Counted from the stretch's first letter, positions 7,735-17,377 are shown. The stretch: 64,000 bases of DNA from Tolypothrix tenuis PCC 7101 (GCF_002368295.1 NZ_AP018248.1:5778937-5842936); one strand, 5' to 3'. The notes: generated by a model not told the origin, from the sequence alone. Translations and numbers: made by a program.

Positions 7735-9720
7735 TAGGTCAGCATAATCGTAAACTACTAAGCGCTCGCCATACTGCACTGTCACTTCCTGCTCCTCTGT
7801 ATCAATACCTGCGATAATTCCCAAATCCCCATTGAAAACTTCGCGGTTGTAGTCATTCATTTGCTGAATAATGCGATCGCCTACACGTAAAGTCATCCCA
7901 CCTCTAGTAATCTCAACTTTGTCGGGGCTGGGAGGGTTAATTAGCTGTTGCAATACAGTATTGAGGTTGCGAGTACCTACAACACCGCGTGTCATTGGGG
8001 AAAGTACTTGCACATCGGTAGCAGCATTAAATCCTAAGCGAGGAATTAAGTCTGTAATCAACTCGCAAATTGTTTGTACTCCATGTTCTGGCTCAAATCC
8101 TCCCCCATGCCACAGACAATCAGACACCGGCTGATCGGAAATTGGCTCGATTGTGGGAGATTGTCCGCGATTAATTTGATGTGCGGCGGTAACAATTGCA
8201 CTTTGCTGGGCTTGCCTAAATACCTGTGTTAAGCGCACTACTGGCACTTGCTGAGAATTAATCAAATCAGCCAGTACTTGCCCTGGCCCCACTGAGGGTA
8301 ACTGATCGATATCTCCTACTAATAATAGTTGAGCGCCAGCCGCCACAGCATTTATTAAAGAGTATGCTAAGAATAAATCCAGCATTGATGCTTCATCAGC
8401 AATAATTGCCTGGTGGGGCAAAGGATTGTGATTGTCGCACTTAAAACTCATGGTTTTTGGTTCAAATTCCAGTAAGCGATGTATTGTCTTCGCTTCTAGC
8501 CCAGTCATTTCACCCAGTCTTTGAGCCGCCCTGCCAGTTGGTGCCGCTAAAGCAATAGATTTGCCCATCGCCTTCCATAAGCTGACTATGGTGTGGGTTG
8601 TAAAGGTTTTACCTACTCCAGGGCCGCCTGTCAAAATCATTACAGGAGAATAAGCCGCCATTTCTACGGCTTGTTGCTGCTGTTCTGAAAGCTGAATTTT
8701 TTGGCTGCTGGTAAATCGCTCTAGCCAAGCCCGCACCCGAGGAATATCTTGTGCTACTGGTTGACTCAAACGCCGAGATATGAGTTGTGCTAAATTTTCC
8801 TCAGTGTGGTAGTAAGTTGGCTTATAACACAGTACCGTTTTCTCTGGTGTTTTCTCTCTAATTAAGTCATCTTTGAGTGCCATGTCTTTGATAGTTTGAG
8901 CAATGGCAGATTCTTGTGGCTGATGCTCATCAGTGGTGAGTAATTTAATGACACTCTCAGTCAATTCGCTGTCAGGTAAGTAGCAATGCCCATCTTCTGC
9001 GGCTGCACTCAAAGCATGAATAATACCTGCACAATATCTAAACTCACTATCTGGCGCAATTCCGATATTACGCGCAATTTTATCGGCAGTCAAAAATCCA
9101 ATCCCATAGATATCGGCTGCTAGCTGGTAAGGATTTTCTGTAACTTTGGCGATCGCCTGCTCTCCGTACTGCTTGTAAATTTTTACTGCGTATGTAGTAG
9201 AAACACCATGCCCTTGCAAAAATACCATGACTTCTTTAATGGCTTTTTGCGTTTCCCAAGCGTTTTTGATTAACTTGATGCGCTTTTTGGCTATCCCTGG
9301 AACTTCAATCAATCGCTCAATTTGATGTTCGATAATCTCCAAGGTTTCCTGACCAAAGTGAGCAACAATGCGTTTGGCTGTGACTGGCCCCACACCCTTA
9401 ATCAGTCCACTACCCAGATACTTTTCAATTCCTGTAAGTGTAGCTGGTTTGGTTTCCTGATAATTGACGACTTGAAACTGCGGGCCATACTGGGGATGAT
9501 CGCGCCAAAAACCTGTTAGTTGCAGTGTTTGTCCTGGTTGAATATTGGCAAAGCTACCAGTAATTGTGGTCAAGTCTTTGGCATGAGGACGTACCAGCCG
9601 CGCTACAGTGTAGCCTGATTCCTCTGAGTAAAAAGTCAGGCGTTCTACTACTCCAGTGATGGTTTCGTAGTTAGGTGAGGCGTTGATTGTTTGCTGTTGA
9701 TGGGTTGGGGAAGTGGACAT
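7735..9720 (-). pseudogene. recD2: RecD2-type ATP-dependent DNA helicase, N-terminal part, disrupted
   Basis: 662 native codons of an SF1B helicase, then 19 foreign codons from the inserted element to a stop at 7678. Visible parts: N-terminal OB-like domain (ITGVVERLTFYSEESGYTVARL), tandem HhH region (GSGLIKGVGPVTAKRIVAHFG), Walker A LTGGPGVGKTFTTH near residue 362, Walker B ADEASMLDL near 440, and VGDIDQLPSVGPGQVLADL. Motifs V and VI are on the detached piece at 5922-6167, so the product should not couple ATP hydrolysis to unwinding. RecD2 acts in DNA repair without RecBC. The sequence shows no other decay, so the insertion looks recent. Confidence 0.88.
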
Positions 9721-9797
9721 TGCTCAATTAAAAATGCCGCACATCATTATAAGCATAGAAATAAAATTATTATAGTACATGAGTACTAAATGTTAAC

Positions 9798-9912
9798 GGG
9801 CATTGGGCATTGGGCATTGGGCATGGGAAATTGGGCATGGGAAATTGGGTATTTCTTTTCTCCCCCTCTGCTTCCTCTGCTTCCTCTGCCCCCTGCCTCC
9901 TCATCCCTCTGC
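9798..9912. repeat. Simple tandem repeats GGGCATT and CTTCCTCTG
   Basis: Several GGGCATT / GGGAAATTGGGCAT units are followed by CTGCTTCCTCTGCTTCCTCTG pyrimidine units. They are short tandem repeats of the kind common between Nostocales genes. They fill the gap between recD2 and the FAD enzyme gene. Confidence 0.75.
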
Positions 9913-9937
9913 TCACCAACGCAACTGTATATTTTTA

Positions 9938-11488
9938 TTAGCCCAAAGCCCCTATCTCTTTCAACAGAGCCAAATGCTTACTCACAGGAGCCAGGGTATT
10001 AGCAACAATCATCCCACTAGCGGCAACAGCTGGTAAACCGATGCCAGGGAATGTGGAATCGCCGCAGCACATCAACCCGGCTAAGGGTGTACCATGACCA
10101 GGAAATAAACCAGAGGCGGCAGAAATTGCAGGGCCGTAAGAACCACGATGACGACGTAAAAAACGTTCGTGGGTAAGAGGTGTACCAACCAAGGTGATTT
10201 CGCAACGGGTGCGGATATCGGGAATGATGCGTTCTAAAGCTTGCCACATTACCTCAGCACGCGATCGCTTTTGTTGTTCATATTCCTGACTTCTCCTATC
10301 CATTCCTTGCCAAAGTTTGTAGGGTTCATTACCAGGGGTATATACATGAATTACGTGCTTACCTGGGGGTGCAAGGGATGGATCGAGAATTGAGGGGATT
10401 GATACCAGCACAACATTTTGCGGTGCAGTGATACCCAATTGCCAATCATTGACCACAATATAATGGCAAGCTAAATCTGCTGGTAAACCTTGAGCATCAA
10501 TACCTAAATGCAGATGCATAAAGCTGTCACATTCTGGTGTGGCTTGGCGTTGGTTGCGAAATTTTTCTGGTAAAGCCCCTTGTGGTAGTAATTTCAATGT
10601 ATCCCACACCGCAGCATTAGACACAACCGCCCGCCGTGCGCGAATTTCTGCACCATCACGCAACCTCACACCTACTGCTCTATTTCCTTCTACCAAAACT
10701 TGCTCAACATGAGCGCCTAACATTAATTTTCCGCCATGTTTTTCTAGTCCTTGCACCAGTGCATTGACCAAAGCACCACTACCACCGACAGGGTAATCTA
10801 AAGTTACTCCGGGTTTGTACCAGTCGGCAAACATAAATGCCACTTCGGCGGCGTTAGTCCCTGATGCTGGTAGTCCCGAGAGCAGAAAACATAGTAAGTT
10901 TAGCCAATTGCTAATGAAGCGATCGCGGACAACATCATCCATAATGCGGGAGAAGGGCCCCGTTAATTTCATCATATTGCCAGCGTGTTGAGCCAGAGAT
11001 GGCGCAAATCTGCCCACAGTTAAAGCCGCACCTATATCCCAGCGTAATGCAGCTGAAGGGAGAGCGATCGCAGCTTGGGCTAGTGGTGTCATCACCTCTT
11101 GCAAGCGTCGCCATTCAGACACCGCATCTTCTCCCCGCAGCCTAGCCAGGACTTCACAAAACTGTTCTGCACCAACAGATGTATCAAAATCACCCTCCGG
11201 TAGGCGACAGCCCCAAGTATCATAGGTCACACAAGGCAAATCAACCCCAATTACATCTAATACTTGTCGCAAAGGATTCACAGAAGGACTGTCAGACAAC
11301 CCAGAATAAAGAGAAGGCCCCGAATCAAACTTAAATCCTTGACGTTCAAAACTGTGCGCCGCCCCACCCGCAATTGTATGACTCTCACACACAATCACAT
11401 CAAAGCCATAGCGAGCCAGAACAGCCGCACAACTCAAACCTCCTATACCGCTACCAATTACAACTACATCTGTTTGGTTCATAGCCAC
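9938..11488 (-). CDS. FAD-dependent oxidoreductase, carotenoid isomerase / phytoene desaturase family
   Basis: A 516-aa flavoprotein. The N-terminal Rossmann motif VVVIGSGIGGLSCAAVLARYG (residues 9-29), the GGAAHSFERQGFKFDSGPSL block and the C-terminal LMCCGDSTFPGIGLPAVAASG signature place it in the CrtISO/CrtI/retinol-saturase group. These enzymes isomerise, desaturate or saturate polyenes at membranes; the exact substrate cannot be told. The ATG at 11488 gives MAMNQTDVVVIG; the second Met is equally possible. It is divergent from the GMC oxidoreductase gene with 336 bp between. It is unlikely to be the primary crtH without comparison to paralogues. Confidence 0.8.
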   Translation of the reverse strand: MAMNQTDVVVIGSGIGGLSCAAVLARYGFDVIVCESHTIAGGAAHSFERQGFKFDSGPSLYSGLSDSPSVNPLRQVLDVIGVDLPCVTYDTWGCRLPEGDFDTSVGAEQFCEVLARLRGEDAVSEWRRLQEVMTPLAQAAIALPSAALRWDIGAALTVGRFAPSLAQHAGNMMKLTGPFSRIMDDVVRDRFISNWLNLLCFLLSGLPASGTNAAEVAFMFADWYKPGVTLDYPVGGSGALVNALVQGLEKHGGKLMLGAHVEQVLVEGNRAVGVRLRDGAEIRARRAVVSNAAVWDTLKLLPQGALPEKFRNQRQATPECDSFMHLHLGIDAQGLPADLACHYIVVNDWQLGITAPQNVVLVSIPSILDPSLAPPGKHVIHVYTPGNEPYKLWQGMDRRSQEYEQQKRSRAEVMWQALERIIPDIRTRCEITLVGTPLTHERFLRRHRGSYGPAISAASGLFPGHGTPLAGLMCCGDSTFPGIGLPAVAASGMIVANTLAPVSKHLALLKEIGALG

Positions 11489-11824
11489 TAGTCATGAGTG
11501 CATAGTCCATACTTATTGTGCCAAGTCTTGCACAGTCAACATCGGCGGCTAGTTTTTGTATTTGCAAGTTCCTTGGGCGATCGCTAAATCTTCAAAATCA
11601 CTTCATCAAAATTGAGCAAAATCTGAGAAAAAGACGCAAAAATAGCGTTTTGGCAATTTGGCAGATCAATAATTTTGAACACTGATATTTTCTGGATTGT
11701 GCAACAGGAATGACAGAAGTTTTCAATTACTTCTGTACTTCCTAAAAGACATGAATTGCAACTAGTGATTTCAACCAGATGTAACAGTGTCGGTGCATAA
11801 TCAGCTTCAACAGGAGATTATATC

Positions 11825-13393
11825 GTGTCCCGGTTAATTAAACGTCGTCAATTCCTGCAAGCAACCCTTGCAGCTAGCGCCAGTGTAGGAATGTCCTCTG
11901 TTCGCTCTGCCGCTTTTGGTGGGCAAGAATATGTAGAGGCGCTGGTTATCGGTAGTGGTTTTGGTGGTGCAGTCGCAGCATTACGCCTTGGTCAAGCAGG
12001 AATAGAAACCGTTGTCTTGGAAAGAGGACGAAGATGGCCAATCACCGATGCAGGTGATACTTTCTGCACATACCAGAATCCCGATGGTCGCTCAACTTGG
12101 TTAAGCCCAACAACAGTTGTCTTCAATCAAACTCCGATCAATGTCTATACTGGTGTTCTCGATATTAAGGTAGGTGATGGCATCAATGTTTATCGTGGAG
12201 CCGGGGTAGGGGGTGGTTCGTTGGTCTACAACGCTGTCAGCTATCAACCAACTCCAGAACTTTTTTGCCAAGTCTTTCCGCGCAGTATCAAATATCAGGA
12301 AATGGATGAAGTGTACTATCCAAGAGTACGTTCTATTCTTCAACCATCTCCTATCCCAGATGAGATTCTCAAGACTGACTACTATTTGGCCAGCCGCATT
12401 TTACAAGAACAAGCTACCAAAGCTGGTTTAAAATCCCGCAAGCTCGATATAGCTGTTGATTGGGATATCGTTAGACAAGAAATTGCTGGACAAAAGGTTG
12501 CTTCAGCGATTCTCGGTCAAGTTTACTACGGCATTAACAGTGGTGCGAAAAAGAGTTTAGACCGCAATTATCTCCGCATGGCAGAAGCTACTGGTCATGT
12601 GGAAATCCGACCTCTACACGTCGTAACGACGATAGAAGAATATCAGGCTGGGCGTTTTCGGGTTACCTGCAATCAAATCAATGAGCAGGGAGTTGTACAG
12701 TACCAAAAATCCTTTGTTTGTAATTACCTGTTTTTGGCAGCTGGTTCCATTGGTACCACAGAATTATTGTTGCGTGCCAAGCACAACCGCACTTTGCGCC
12801 GTTTGAACGATCAAGTCGGAAAATTTTGGGGAACTAATGGTGATTCTGTGGCTGCGATCGTCACCTCTGGACAAACTAATTCTACATTAGGTGGGCCAGC
12901 AACCATAGTCATTGAACATCTTGACAATCCCATCGCCCCAATAATTACTGAGCAGCTTCCTTTCCCCATTGTCCCGCAAGGTGTATTGGCTCCGGTGGCA
13001 CTAGCAATTACTAAGCCAGAGGGCTATCTTACCTACAATCCTGTTAAGCAATCAGCTAATTTATTCTGGCCGAAAAACTCAGCTAATAATCAAAAAATTG
13101 CTCAAGCGAATCTATATACTTACCAAAAGATGAATCTAGCTAATGGTACTAGTTTTGGTAGAGAGCTAGACTTTAGCTCCACAGCTCATCCTCTTGGTGG
13201 TGCAACGATGAATGCTGTATGTAACACTTATGGACAGGTTCACGGCTATCCCAACTTATTTGTTGTTGATGGTTCTCTGATTCCAGGTTCAACTGCTTGT
13301 ACTAACCCATCCCTAACTATCGCAGCCTTAGCAGAACGATGCATGGATCGCTTTCTCAACAAGACTTCTAAAACTAAGGAATGGGAGCGATAA
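11825..13393 (+). CDS. GMC-family oxidoreductase, cholesterol-oxidase-like, Tat-exported
   Basis: 522 aa, starting at GTG with a good ribosome site (CAGGAGA, about 7 bases upstream). Residues 6-33 are a twin-arginine signal (KRRQFLQATLAASASVG). The FAD-binding motif ALVIGSGFGGAVAALRLGQAG follows. GAGVGGGSLVYNAV is the GMC signature. The C-terminal HPLGGATMN and NPSLTIAALAERC carry the catalytic His and Asn seen in class I cholesterol oxidases. The protein probably folds with FAD in the cytoplasm and is exported to the periplasm. Cyanobacteria lack cholesterol, so the substrate is likely a hopanoid-, sterol- or alcohol-like compound (inference). Confidence 0.8.
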   Translation: MSRLIKRRQFLQATLAASASVGMSSVRSAAFGGQEYVEALVIGSGFGGAVAALRLGQAGIETVVLERGRRWPITDAGDTFCTYQNPDGRSTWLSPTTVVFNQTPINVYTGVLDIKVGDGINVYRGAGVGGGSLVYNAVSYQPTPELFCQVFPRSIKYQEMDEVYYPRVRSILQPSPIPDEILKTDYYLASRILQEQATKAGLKSRKLDIAVDWDIVRQEIAGQKVASAILGQVYYGINSGAKKSLDRNYLRMAEATGHVEIRPLHVVTTIEEYQAGRFRVTCNQINEQGVVQYQKSFVCNYLFLAAGSIGTTELLLRAKHNRTLRRLNDQVGKFWGTNGDSVAAIVTSGQTNSTLGGPATIVIEHLDNPIAPIITEQLPFPIVPQGVLAPVALAITKPEGYLTYNPVKQSANLFWPKNSANNQKIAQANLYTYQKMNLANGTSFGRELDFSSTAHPLGGATMNAVCNTYGQVHGYPNLFVVDGSLIPGSTACTNPSLTIAALAERCMDRFLNKTSKTKEWER

Positions 13394-13500
13394 TAGCAGC
13401 TAGAGATTAAAATTTAGGGACTAGAGAAGAGAATTTTTTATATTTGGATTGTGAGATTTTCTTTAGCTAACAGCAATTTGAAAAAATAATGCAAAAATTC

Positions 13501-13529
13501 AGAAGGGCACAACATTGTTGTGCCCTTCT
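13501..13529. terminator. Perfect 14-bp palindrome between convergent genes
   Basis: AGAAGGGCACAACA (13501-13514) is exactly complementary to TGTTGTGCCCTTCT (13516-13529). It lies between the convergent ends of the GMC and CYTH genes, so it can serve both. There is no strong T-run, so it may instead be an interspersed palindrome. Confidence 0.6.
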
Positions 13530-13600
13530 GAAGAATTTAATCTTATCCTAAAAAATCGTAATTCTTGTCAGGATAAGTATAGCTTTAAGCTGTGTAATAA

Positions 13601-14065
13601 CTACCATTGAGAGAAAGGATGTTGAGCTAAATTACTATTAAAATACTTAGGAACATGGGAAACTTCTTCGCCAATCCAAAGTGGTAGTTCAAATTGCTGT
13701 TGCTCGTGGCTGAGTTCAACTTCTGCTAATATCAATCCTTTATTAACACCATCAAACTCATCTATTTCCCATATTAAATTACCGTATGCTATTTTGTAGC
13801 GAGTTTTTTCTATTAGAGGCTTTTCGCACAAAGTATTTAGCATTTCGCGAGCATCTTCTAGTGGAATGGGATATTCAAACTCTGACCTACTATATTGAAT
13901 AGTTGCGCCCTTAATTGTTAAATATGCCTGGTTACCTGCTATCCGAACGCGGACAGTTGCTTCTTTTTTTGTAGAAATATATCCTTGAATATATAAACTA
14001 CCCTCAGCTAGGTTTCTCCAACTATCTCCTTGAACTAGAAATTTTCTCTCGATTTCTGCTGCCAT
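13601..14065 (-). CDS. CYTH domain protein (triphosphate tunnel metalloenzyme)
   Basis: 154 aa, starting MAAEIERKFLV, which is the diagnostic ExExK motif at the N-terminus. Further strands show alternating Arg, Lys and Glu (ATVRVRIAGNQAYLTIKG, SEFEYPIPLEDA, TRYKIAYGNLIWEIDEF, LILAEVELS), as in the eight-stranded tunnel that holds a triphosphate and two metal ions. Small bacterial members hydrolyse tripolyphosphate or other triphosphates; adenylate cyclase activity is less likely for this short form. It is a single gene, convergent with the GMC oxidoreductase. Confidence 0.9.
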   Translation of the reverse strand: MAAEIERKFLVQGDSWRNLAEGSLYIQGYISTKKEATVRVRIAGNQAYLTIKGATIQYSRSEFEYPIPLEDAREMLNTLCEKPLIEKTRYKIAYGNLIWEIDEFDGVNKGLILAEVELSHEQQQFELPLWIGEEVSHVPKYFNSNLAQHPFSQW

Positions 14066-14178
14066 TGGAATTTAAAATAGATGTCATAGATATTTAAATT
14101 TACCAATAAGTCGTAAATGGTGGCAACCAAAATATCTATTGAATTTGATTTCTGAAAAATCTCAGCAAAAGCTTTGGT

Positions 14179-14205
14179 GGTGCGTTACGCCAAGGCTAAC
14201 GCACC
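14179..14205. repeat. GGTGCGTTA...TAACGCACC palindromic repeat
   Basis: GGTGCGTTA and TAACGCACC flank CGCCAAGGC. The same arms (GGCTAACGCACC, GGTGCGTT) recur at about 27841-27875 in a looser arrangement. This is a common short interspersed palindrome of cyanobacteria; no gene is found in this 200-bp gap. Confidence 0.6.
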
Positions 14206-14265
14206 CTACTTCTTAGACATGATAGTAGTTACAATTTAGCTGTGTTAACTCTGCCATATCATGCT

Positions 14266-14523
14266 TTACATACCGTTTGTATTGGGAGTAATTCCTAATT
14301 CTTTTTTAGATTTTTTTAACTGCTTCCAGATTTTTTTTATTTGCCGATAAGCTTCGTCTGGTGAAAGTTTACCGCTAGTTTCCAAGCAGGAGATATAAGT
14401 GATTTTTTGAGAAAACTCTTGGAGATTGGCATTGAATAATAAGTTCTCTGGTGTTATTTGACCATAGTAACGACTGCGAGGATAGATAAAGTTTTCTTTG
14501 ATAATGCGGTTTGATTCTGTCAT
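14266..14523 (-). CDS. Small conserved cyanobacterial protein, DUF7219-like
   Basis: 85 aa, soluble, with no signal. The order FIYPRSRYYGQ...PENLLFNANLQEF, then YISCLETSGKLSPDEAYRQI, then KQLKKSKKELGI, matches my recollection of a small protein family widespread in cyanobacteria, often two helices and a charged tail. The function is not known. The gene is single, preceded by a GGGGTTATT spacer and followed by the CYTH gene on the same strand. Confidence 0.65.
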   Translation of the reverse strand: MTESNRIIKENFIYPRSRYYGQITPENLLFNANLQEFSQKITYISCLETSGKLSPDEAYRQIKKIWKQLKKSKKELGITPNTNGM

Positions 14524-15290
14524 AATAACCCCTTGTCTCTCAGAAAAAAATCAATAATTATCTAAAAATCTGAATTCACAATCACTATCCTTAACTACTG
14601 TAAATCATTATTGAGGTTGATTGGAGCGCACCATGAAAGCTGGAGAAACTTGCTCTGTTTAAATCCACATTGAGCAGGAAGGTTTCCTGATAGCGTTCCT
14701 ATAAGTTTTATTACGCCATCAGCCGCAGACTGCAATAAACTTACCATTATTAGTTTTTCTAATTACTTCTGAGACTTATACTTATCATGCCTAGAATCAT
14801 TGCCAAAAATCTTGAGATATGTAAATTTCTCAGCGATTTTAGCATTGCTAAACCCCTAAAATTTCCCGCTTAGGTATTTTTGCTAGGATGAAACTGCTAT
14901 GGCATGATCCATCTGTCAGCTAAACTGAATTATTGAAGAGATCGCTTGTTTCATCTGTTGGATGCGTTAGTAGCGAAGGACACCTGTAGCAATGCTTTTT
15001 ATGTATTACGGCTTTCACCTAACACAAGCTATGAAACTTAATCTTTGGGCAAATTTGAACTAGCGATCGCAAAGCACGTACAATCATGTTCGGTTATCAC
15101 TCATCTGCATCTAATAGTGATTAGTCAGAATGTATTGGTGCAAGCAATTGCACTGTTACAAATTGACTAATTGTGCTTAAATTATTTAAATCAATATTAA
15201 ACTTGCTTACCTATTTTATTTCTAAAGATAGAGACATTTTCCAAAAGTTGCAGCACACTGGTAAGAGCAACTTTTAGTTCCAATTATGGT
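14524..15290. other. 767-bp intergenic region without recognisable gene
   Basis: AT-rich sequence with one HIP1 octamer (15062-15069). The longest frames are short and have no ribosome site. It must hold the promoters for the divergent genes at 14523 and 15291, but I see no clear boxes. Confidence 0.4.
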
Positions 15291-16229
15291 GTGAAAATGT
15301 GGCTAAAATATGGTGTAGATAGAGATGGTATATTAGTAAGTATTGAAGATATCAGTAGTGGTAAAACTACACTTAAGTGCCCTTATTGTCAGGGTGATTT
15401 AATTGCTAAGAAAGGCAAGGTTAAAGAACATCATTTTGCTCATAATGAAGAGACTTGCCGCCCTGTAGCTAACCGAGAATTTCCCACTCTGCCACTGTAT
15501 GATAATTTTAATATTCAACTATCAGGTAAGGATGTGGCACAGTTAAAATTACTGTGGCAGGAGTACGGAGCGCAAAATTATCCCATAAGTTCTTACTTAG
15601 TTACTCCTGGGTTACTCAAAGCAGAGATGTTGAAAAAAAATGTGTATTTCAGTCCGCCTGAATATGAATTTACGGAATTAGGTAAAATTCCTGCGGGGGC
15701 GTTAGAATTAACGCTATTCAACGAAGTTCAAGAACCCCTATTACTGAAAAAACTTTTGAAACTACAGTTAGCTGCAGAACACGCACTGCACAAAAATACT
15801 CCTGATTTAGCATCCAGGCTCACTGATTTAAAACTCTACCGCGCGCAACTCAAACGTATCTTATCTTGTACATTATATTTTTTAGAAGTTCAAACTAATA
15901 AAGGAACCCTCTATAAAATAGGAGTAACTGAGCGGCAAATAACTGAAAGACTAGCAGAAGTCAAAAAAGATTTACTCGCACATTACCAAAATGTTGCTAT
16001 TAAGGTATTAGGAACCTGGGCTAATCGTGGCAATGTAGAATTATATTTCAAATATTGTTATCGTGAATTTAATTACAGGATACACAGTTTAACAGAATAT
16101 TATAAATTTAATCCAGAAGAGATTTTAATCGTGCTGAACGACTTGCAACAAATGAAACTTAAAGTACTTTCGCAAATAGAAATAGATATTCTTGCTGAGA
16201 ACTCTCGTTTAATTCCAATTGCTGTTTAA
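15291..16229 (+). CDS. CoiA-like zinc-ribbon / GIY-YIG-like fusion nuclease
   Basis: 312 aa, beginning GTG AAA ATG (Met 3 is an alternative start). Residues 28-51 (LKCPYCQGDLIAKKGKVKEH, then HFAH) are the Zn-binding head of competence-protein-CoiA-like nucleases. Residues 197-235 (LYFLEVQTNKGTLYKIGVTE, RQITERLAEVKKDL) resemble the T5orf172/MUG113 branch of GIY-YIG nucleases, with the two motif strands and a following Arg. The middle is helical. CoiA-like proteins act on DNA during uptake; this fusion's role is unknown. It stands alone between two large intergenic regions and is followed by a dispersed repeat. Confidence 0.65.
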   Translation: MKMWLKYGVDRDGILVSIEDISSGKTTLKCPYCQGDLIAKKGKVKEHHFAHNEETCRPVANREFPTLPLYDNFNIQLSGKDVAQLKLLWQEYGAQNYPISSYLVTPGLLKAEMLKKNVYFSPPEYEFTELGKIPAGALELTLFNEVQEPLLLKKLLKLQLAAEHALHKNTPDLASRLTDLKLYRAQLKRILSCTLYFLEVQTNKGTLYKIGVTERQITERLAEVKKDLLAHYQNVAIKVLGTWANRGNVELYFKYCYREFNYRIHSLTEYYKFNPEEILIVLNDLQQMKLKVLSQIEIDILAENSRLIPIAV

Positions 16230-16280
16230 TTAGCTCATACCATTGTTAATAGTAGGTAGGGGAAATGGCAACGCCCAGTG

Positions 16281-16440
16281 TTGTCAACTTAACGTGAAAC
16301 CCTCTTGGTTGCAAGGTTTCGCCCTCACCCTGTGCCCCTCTCCCTCAGGGAGAAGGGAGCAAGAGATTCAATTCCCCTTCTCTCTCAGGGAGAAGGGGTT
16401 AGGGGATGAGGGCGTGAGGGATTTGTACAACACCCGCCGT
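16281..16440. repeat. 160-bp dispersed repeat, copy 2
   Basis: It has the same start (TTGTCAACTTAACGTGAAACC) and end (GGATTTGTACAACACCCGCC) and the same length as 5761-5920. The internal GGGAGAAGGGG arms are conserved. It lies just after the CoiA/GIY-YIG gene. Confidence 0.75.
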
Positions 16441-16878
16441 ATATAGCTTTTAGATTAAGTTGACACGTATGGGCAACGCCCTTGCCCTCTAGAAATATTG
16501 ATGTGTCGCAAACATTAACTGTTTTCTTTGTACGGACTCAGCACTATTTCGTAGAGGGTGATTTATTTACCTGCAAATAGCTGTACATTAGGCGTGAGGT
16601 TGTTTCCAGAGAATCGCTGCCCAAGTTAGCTTATCTAAATATTTATTGATTTTTGCAATATTCACATATATTTTTTACAATTCGTTCATAATTTATCCAT
16701 AGAAAAATAGATAAAATTTATACTTTCATAACTTGTTTATTTCTTTACTCCTACTTAGAAGTAAATAGTATGATCTTCATCACTACTTAATTTAAATATG
16801 CTGATTTATATCATTGTATTAACAGTCTAAGTGATTGATATTTGAAAAGGAGATTCCAACTATTGCTTGCTTAAAATT
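16441..16878. other. 438-bp AT-rich intergenic region
   Basis: No gene is seen. The last 40 bases hold a GGAG (16849-16852) that could serve the following small gene if it starts at the in-frame TTG at 16867. Confidence 0.4.
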
Positions 16879-17040
16879 ATGAATAAGAAATGGGCTGTTA
16901 AACGCATCACAATTAATCTCACATCCAACGAAGCCGAGAAACTTGAAAAATACTGCAATGTCACAGGTAGACCTGCTACTGATGTGATTCGGGAATTAAT
17001 TCGCTCTTTAAAAACTGAAGTACCGGAGAAAGATAGTTGA
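16879..17040 (+). CDS. Small ribbon-helix-helix (CopG-type) protein
   Basis: 53 aa: a basic start, a beta strand (VKRITINL), helix 1 (NEAEKLEKYCNVTG) and helix 2 (PATDVIRELIRSLK). This is the full ribbon-helix-helix fold of MetJ/Arc DNA-binding dimers. The ATG at 16879 lacks a close ribosome site; an upstream TTG at 16867 would add four residues and sit 14 bases after GGAG. No toxin gene adjoins it, so it is probably a stand-alone regulator rather than half of a toxin-antitoxin pair. Mobile repeats follow directly. Confidence 0.75.
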   Translation: MNKKWAVKRITINLTSNEAEKLEKYCNVTGRPATDVIRELIRSLKTEVPEKDS

Positions 17041-17070
17041 GAAATTTAGCAAATACTGTAGGCGGAGATC

Positions 17071-17178
17071 AATACAGTTCGGTTAAGGGGAAAGGGAACC
17101 AGGGAAAAGGATTGAATTAACCCTTACCCCTTTTCCCAAATCACAAGGGAGATGCAAAATACTTATCCGAACCGTATT
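17071..17178. repeat. MITE-like element, copy C
   Basis: AATACAGTTCGGTTAAG at the left and, reversed, AATACGGTTCGGATAAG at the right are terminal inverted repeats (17071-17087, 17162-17178). The GGTTAAGGGGAAAGGG interior resembles copies A and B. Flanks GGCGGAGAT and GGCAGCGAT may be a decayed target duplication. Confidence 0.6.
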
Positions 17179-17249
17179 TGGGCAGCGATGATACTTGTTT
17201 AAATAAGAATTAAGTTTGATGCCAAATTATGTAATTTTAAAAAAAGAAC

Positions 17250-17357
17250 GCGACAGATGGGTCGGGGCACGGCACCAGTAAGATAATTTTGATATCTCAA
17301 ATTTGATATCTCAAAAGATTATGAATGCCGTGCCCCGACAAAAAATTTATCTGTCGC
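17250..17357. repeat. GGGGCACGGCA inverted-repeat element, copy 2
   Basis: The outer ends GCGACAGAT (17250-17258) and ATCTGTCGC (17349-17357) are perfect inverted repeats. The inner arms GTCGGGGCACGGCA and TGCCGTGCCCCGAC are also perfect. It is the better preserved relative of 5431-5521 and ends 21 bp before the stop codon of the haemagglutinin-like gene. Confidence 0.75.
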
Positions 17358-17377
17358 TAACCTTTTTTGAATTGGGA

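Noticed and set aside
16879..17040. Antitoxin half of a toxin-antitoxin pair
   Set aside because: No toxin-sized frame lies next to the ribbon-helix-helix gene; the sequence after it is MITE-like.
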